From the NCBI RefSeq assembly GCF_013391695.1, contig NZ_JACBGH010000005.1, forward strand, positions 62,001-126,000: 64,000 bases of DNA, written 5' to 3'. Below the pieces are notes generated by a model. The model was not told the DNA's origin and searched no databases. It saw nothing but the letters and a program-made list of their open reading frames with translations. This DNA is from Thiomicrorhabdus cannonii (GTDB lineage: Bacteria; Pseudomonadota; Gammaproteobacteria; Thiomicrospirales; Thiomicrospiraceae). A program made the position numbers and the translations under genes. How positions within the stretch are numbered: position 1 is the stretch's first letter; each line of letters begins with the position of its first letter. This document shows, one piece after another, positions 61,822 through 64,000 of this stretch.

Positions 61822-62778
61822 ATGAAATTAGATTTTTTGGATTTTGAACAACCGATTGCCGAACTGGAAGCCAAAATCGACGAACTAAGACATCTAGACG
61901 GCGGCGGGATGGATCTTTTGCAAGAGATCGCGGCACTGGAAACCAAAAGCAAAAATCTGACCGAATCGATCTTCCGCAATCTGACTGACGTGCAAATTTC
62001 CCAGTTGGCCAGACACTCGCAACGTCCTTATACATTGGATTACATCAAGACCATCTTCACCGATTTTAAAGAGCTGCACGGCGACCGCGCCTTTGCCGAC
62101 GACAAGGCGATTGTGGCCGGTCTGGCGCGTCTTGACGGCCAATCCGTCATGGTTATCGGCCAGGAAAAAGGCCGCGACACCAAAGAGAAAATCCGTCGCA
62201 ACTTCGGCATGCCACGCCCAGAAGGCTACCGTAAAGCCCTGCGTTTGATGAAAATGGCGGAACGCTTCAACCTGCCGATCGTGACCTTTATCGACACCCC
62301 GGGCGCTTATCCCGGAATTGACGCGGAAGAGCGCGGCCAGAGCGAGGCAATCGCCCGCAATCTGATCGAAATGGCCGAATTGCGTGTACCGATTATCTGT
62401 ACGGTTATCGGCGAGGGCGGTTCCGGCGGCGCGCTGGCCATCGGTGTGGGTGATGTCACCATGATGTTGCAGTACAGCACCTATTCGGTGATTTCGCCTG
62501 AAGGTTGTGCTTCGATCCTCTGGAAAAATGCTGCTAATGCCAAAGATGCCGCCGAGGCGCTGGGGATCACCGCTACGCGCCTGAAATCGCTCGGCCTGAT
62601 TGACCACATTATTCCTGAGCCGCTGGGCGGCGCACATCGCGATCCTAAGGCGATGGCGGCCAATCTCAAACAGGCGTTGAAAATGCAGTTGGCGGAGGTC
62701 AGAAAAACCCCGATCAATGACCTGTTGGATAAACGCTATAACCGTTATATGGGTTATGGCAATTTTGAAGTTGCCTGA
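61822..62778 (+). CDS. accA: acetyl-CoA carboxylase carboxyltransferase alpha subunit
   Basis: A 318-residue subunit that, with AccD, moves carboxyl from biotin to acetyl-CoA. [17 protein letters not shown] at the N-terminus and the crotonase-type core [27 protein letters not shown] and [15 protein letters not shown] are diagnostic. It is followed by tilS, as in many gammaproteobacteria. Confidence 0.98.
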   Translation: MKLDFLDFEQPIAELEAKIDELRHLDGGGMDLLQEIAALETKSKNLTESIFRNLTDVQISQLARHSQRPYTLDYIKTIFTDFKELHGDRAFADDKAIVAGLARLDGQSVMVIGQEKGRDTKEKIRRNFGMPRPEGYRKALRLMKMAERFNLPIVTFIDTPGAYPGIDAEERGQSEAIARNLIEMAELRVPIICTVIGEGGSGGALAIGVGDVTMMLQYSTYSVISPEGCASILWKNAANAKDAAEALGITATRLKSLGLIDHIIPEPLGGAHRDPKAMAANLKQALKMQLAEVRKTPINDLLDKRYNRYMGYGNFEVA

Positions 62779-62790
62779 TTTCAAAATCTC

Positions 62791-62820
62791 AACAGGCCGG
62801 GTCAACCCGGCCTGTTTGGT
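62791..62820 (+). terminator. terminator made from two facing copies of the dispersed repeat
   Basis: AACAGGCCGGGT (62791-62802) and ACCCGGCCTGTT (62805-62816) face each other, folding with loop TCAA, then TTGGTTTT. It lies 12 bases after the accA stop and just before tilS. Confidence 0.85.
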
Positions 62821-62847
62821 TTTAAACCGCTCTAAAATTTAATCGCC

Positions 62848-64000
62848 GTGTCCCATAGTCACAGTATCCTGCTTTCGGCAGTAGCGCATTTCAAAAGCCT
62901 CGTTGCTCAAACGGAAGCACGCCTGGTTGTCGCATTCAGCGGCGGGCTGGACTCCACCGTGCTGCTGCATCTGCTCGCCCAAGACCCCACGCTGAAAACC
63001 CGTCTACAAGCCGTTCACATCAATCATCAGATTCATCCCGATGCGGCCGCTTGGGCCGCACACTGCCGGGCTTTCTGCCAAACAATCACGGTTGCGTACA
63101 CCCAAATCGACCTGCAGCTGCCAAACACCCGCCGCAAAGGACTGGAGGCCATCGCCCGCAAAGCACGCTACGAGGCGCTTTTTGCGCAACTGCACGCCGG
63201 CGACTGGCTGTTAACCGCCCACCATCAGCGCGATCAGGCCGAAACGCTTCTGCTGAATTTAACCCGCGGAGCCGGGGTGCTCGGGCTGGCCGGCATGCCT
63301 TACGAAAAGCCGGTCAGCTTGATCTCGGGAGGGAGCGCAATGCACGGCCGGCCGCTGTTATCCGTCGGTTATGCGCATTTGCAGCACTATGCCGCTGATC
63401 ACTCTCTTGCGTGGGTAGACGACCCGAGTAACGCCAGTGTAAAGCATACCCGCAACCGGATTCGCCATTGCATCCTGCCGGAACTGGAACGGATCAGGGA
63501 GCGCAGCACCGCGCAGATTGCACTCTGCGCCGAACATATGGGAGAGGCGCAGAACCTGTTGGAGCGCATGGCGCGGCAACAGCTTAATGAAACCGGACAC
63601 TATTCAAACGTCTCCATCGACCTCAATGCCTATCAGCATCTTGACTGGATCGCCCAAAAAAACCTGCTGCGTTACTGGGCCAGACACCATGCCGGACTGC
63701 AATTAAACGCGGCGGAATTGAACTGGATTCAACACTACACGCAACCCGCCACCGCGCTCCAGGCCGATTACCGGCTCTCGCAGGGATGCTTAAAGCTATT
63801 TAAAGGAAAGCTGTTTTATCTAACTGATAAATTAGAAGAATTTGATTTTAAATTAGTTGACGTTTGGCAGTACAGTGCTCTTCGAGAGACTCCGCACGAA
63901 CCCGTTTTCACCCAGTCATTGCCTCAATCCTGGCTGGAAGCAAACCGGCACTGTCTACGGCTGTGCAGTATGGACAGTGTCGCAAAAGCGCATCGCAAAC
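62848..64000 (+). CDS. tilS: tRNA(Ile)-lysidine synthase, cut by the window edge
   Basis: A GTG at 62848 opens a frame that runs without a stop to the end of the window (384 codons seen). The PP-loop VVAFSGGLDSTVLL lies near residue 36. AHHQRDQAETLLLNLTRGAGVLGLAGM and WVDDPSN...TRNRIRH are the conserved substrate-binding blocks, and the C-terminal domain has begun. The enzyme makes lysidine at position 34 of the AUA-reading isoleucine tRNA. It follows accA after a repeat-built terminator. Confidence 0.95.
   Translation, partial: MSHSHSILLSAVAHFKSLVAQTEARLVVAFSGGLDSTVLLHLLAQDPTLKTRLQAVHINHQIHPDAAAWAAHCRAFCQTITVAYTQIDLQLPNTRRKGLEAIARKARYEALFAQLHAGDWLLTAHHQRDQAETLLLNLTRGAGVLGLAGMPYEKPVSLISGGSAMHGRPLLSVGYAHLQHYAADHSLAWVDDPSNASVKHTRNRIRHCILPELERIRERSTAQIALCAEHMGEAQNLLERMARQQLNETGHYSNVSIDLNAYQHLDWIAQKNLLRYWARHHAGLQLNAAELNWIQHYTQPATALQADYRLSQGCLKLFKGKLFYLTDKLEEFDFKLVDVWQYSALRETPHEPVFTQSLPQSWLEANRHCLRLCSMDSVAKAHRK

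Noticed and set aside
61894-62805. Minus-strand open frame of 303 codons opposite accA
   Set aside because: Antisense to a highly conserved gene and without motif or start signal.

Overview
The window comes from a gammaproteobacterial chromosome. The run rpsB-tsf-pyrH-frr-uppS-cdsA-rseP-bamA-skp-lpxD-fabZ-lpxA-lpxB-rnhB, the accA-tilS pair, glnD next to map, and a Gram-negative envelope set (TolC, BamA, TonB receptor, lipid A genes) all point there. A sulfur-oxidising lineage of the Thiomicrospira/Thiomicrorhabdus kind is possible, but this is a guess from overall feel and not from a marker gene. Nearly all of the sequence is ordinary, densely packed core genome, and no tRNA, rRNA, CRISPR array or intact transposase was seen.

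Layout. 0-10.5 kb: a zinc deacylase-like protein behind a probable rimK end, a Bax-like glucosaminidase, a probably Fur-controlled TonB receptor, rimO, a peroxiredoxin with an OxyR-like promoter, a deoxyinosine glycosylase-like protein, and the tRNA hydroxylation pair trhP-yfhL. 10.5-13.2 kb: an integron cassette array without a recognisable integrase. It has four attC sites, all in minus orientation, and carries a TIR-like protein, a HEPN-like protein, a 49-residue membrane peptide and a membrane protein. 13.6-20.6 kb: glutathione transferase, UbiA-type prenyltransferase, cysM, CYTH protein, tolC and a peptide-binding lipoprotein. 20.6-21.1 kb: a c-di-GMP-I (GEMM) riboswitch ahead of a 60-residue exported peptide. 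21.2-31.7 kb: the AmmeMemoRadiSam trio, an L,D-transpeptidase-like protein with two peptide permeases, MOSC, nagZ, mscS, murB and a sodium symporter. 31.8-39.3 kb: a cyclic-nucleotide-binding protein, dapE, yffB, dapD, glnD and map. 39.4-52.8 kb: the translation and lipid A cluster, lacking dxr and dnaE at their usual places. 52.9-64 kb: cheV, a zinc-free type rpmJ, a YoaA-type helicase, tsaB, a universal stress protein, a cytochrome c, ycaO, a DUF481 protein, accA and the start of tilS.

The most striking genome-scale signal is a short dispersed repeat, ACCCGGCCTGTTGAGTTTT. Its 12-base core ACCCGGCCTGTT occurs 16 times exactly, on both strands, plus six copies with one mismatch. Four times two cores face each other and form a transcription terminator. 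Other copies are single and some lie inside coding sequence. This is how DNA uptake sequences of Neisseria and Haemophilus behave, so it may be an uptake-signal dialect of this lineage.

The other leads are the integron cassettes, which look like single-gene phage-defence or toxin candidates, and the riboswitch-controlled peptide. Functional links in the window include rimO with ycaO (S12 methylthiolation), trhP with yfhL, peptide permeases with a distant binding protein and NagZ/MurB (cell-wall recycling), and dapD with dapE (lysine and peptidoglycan precursor).
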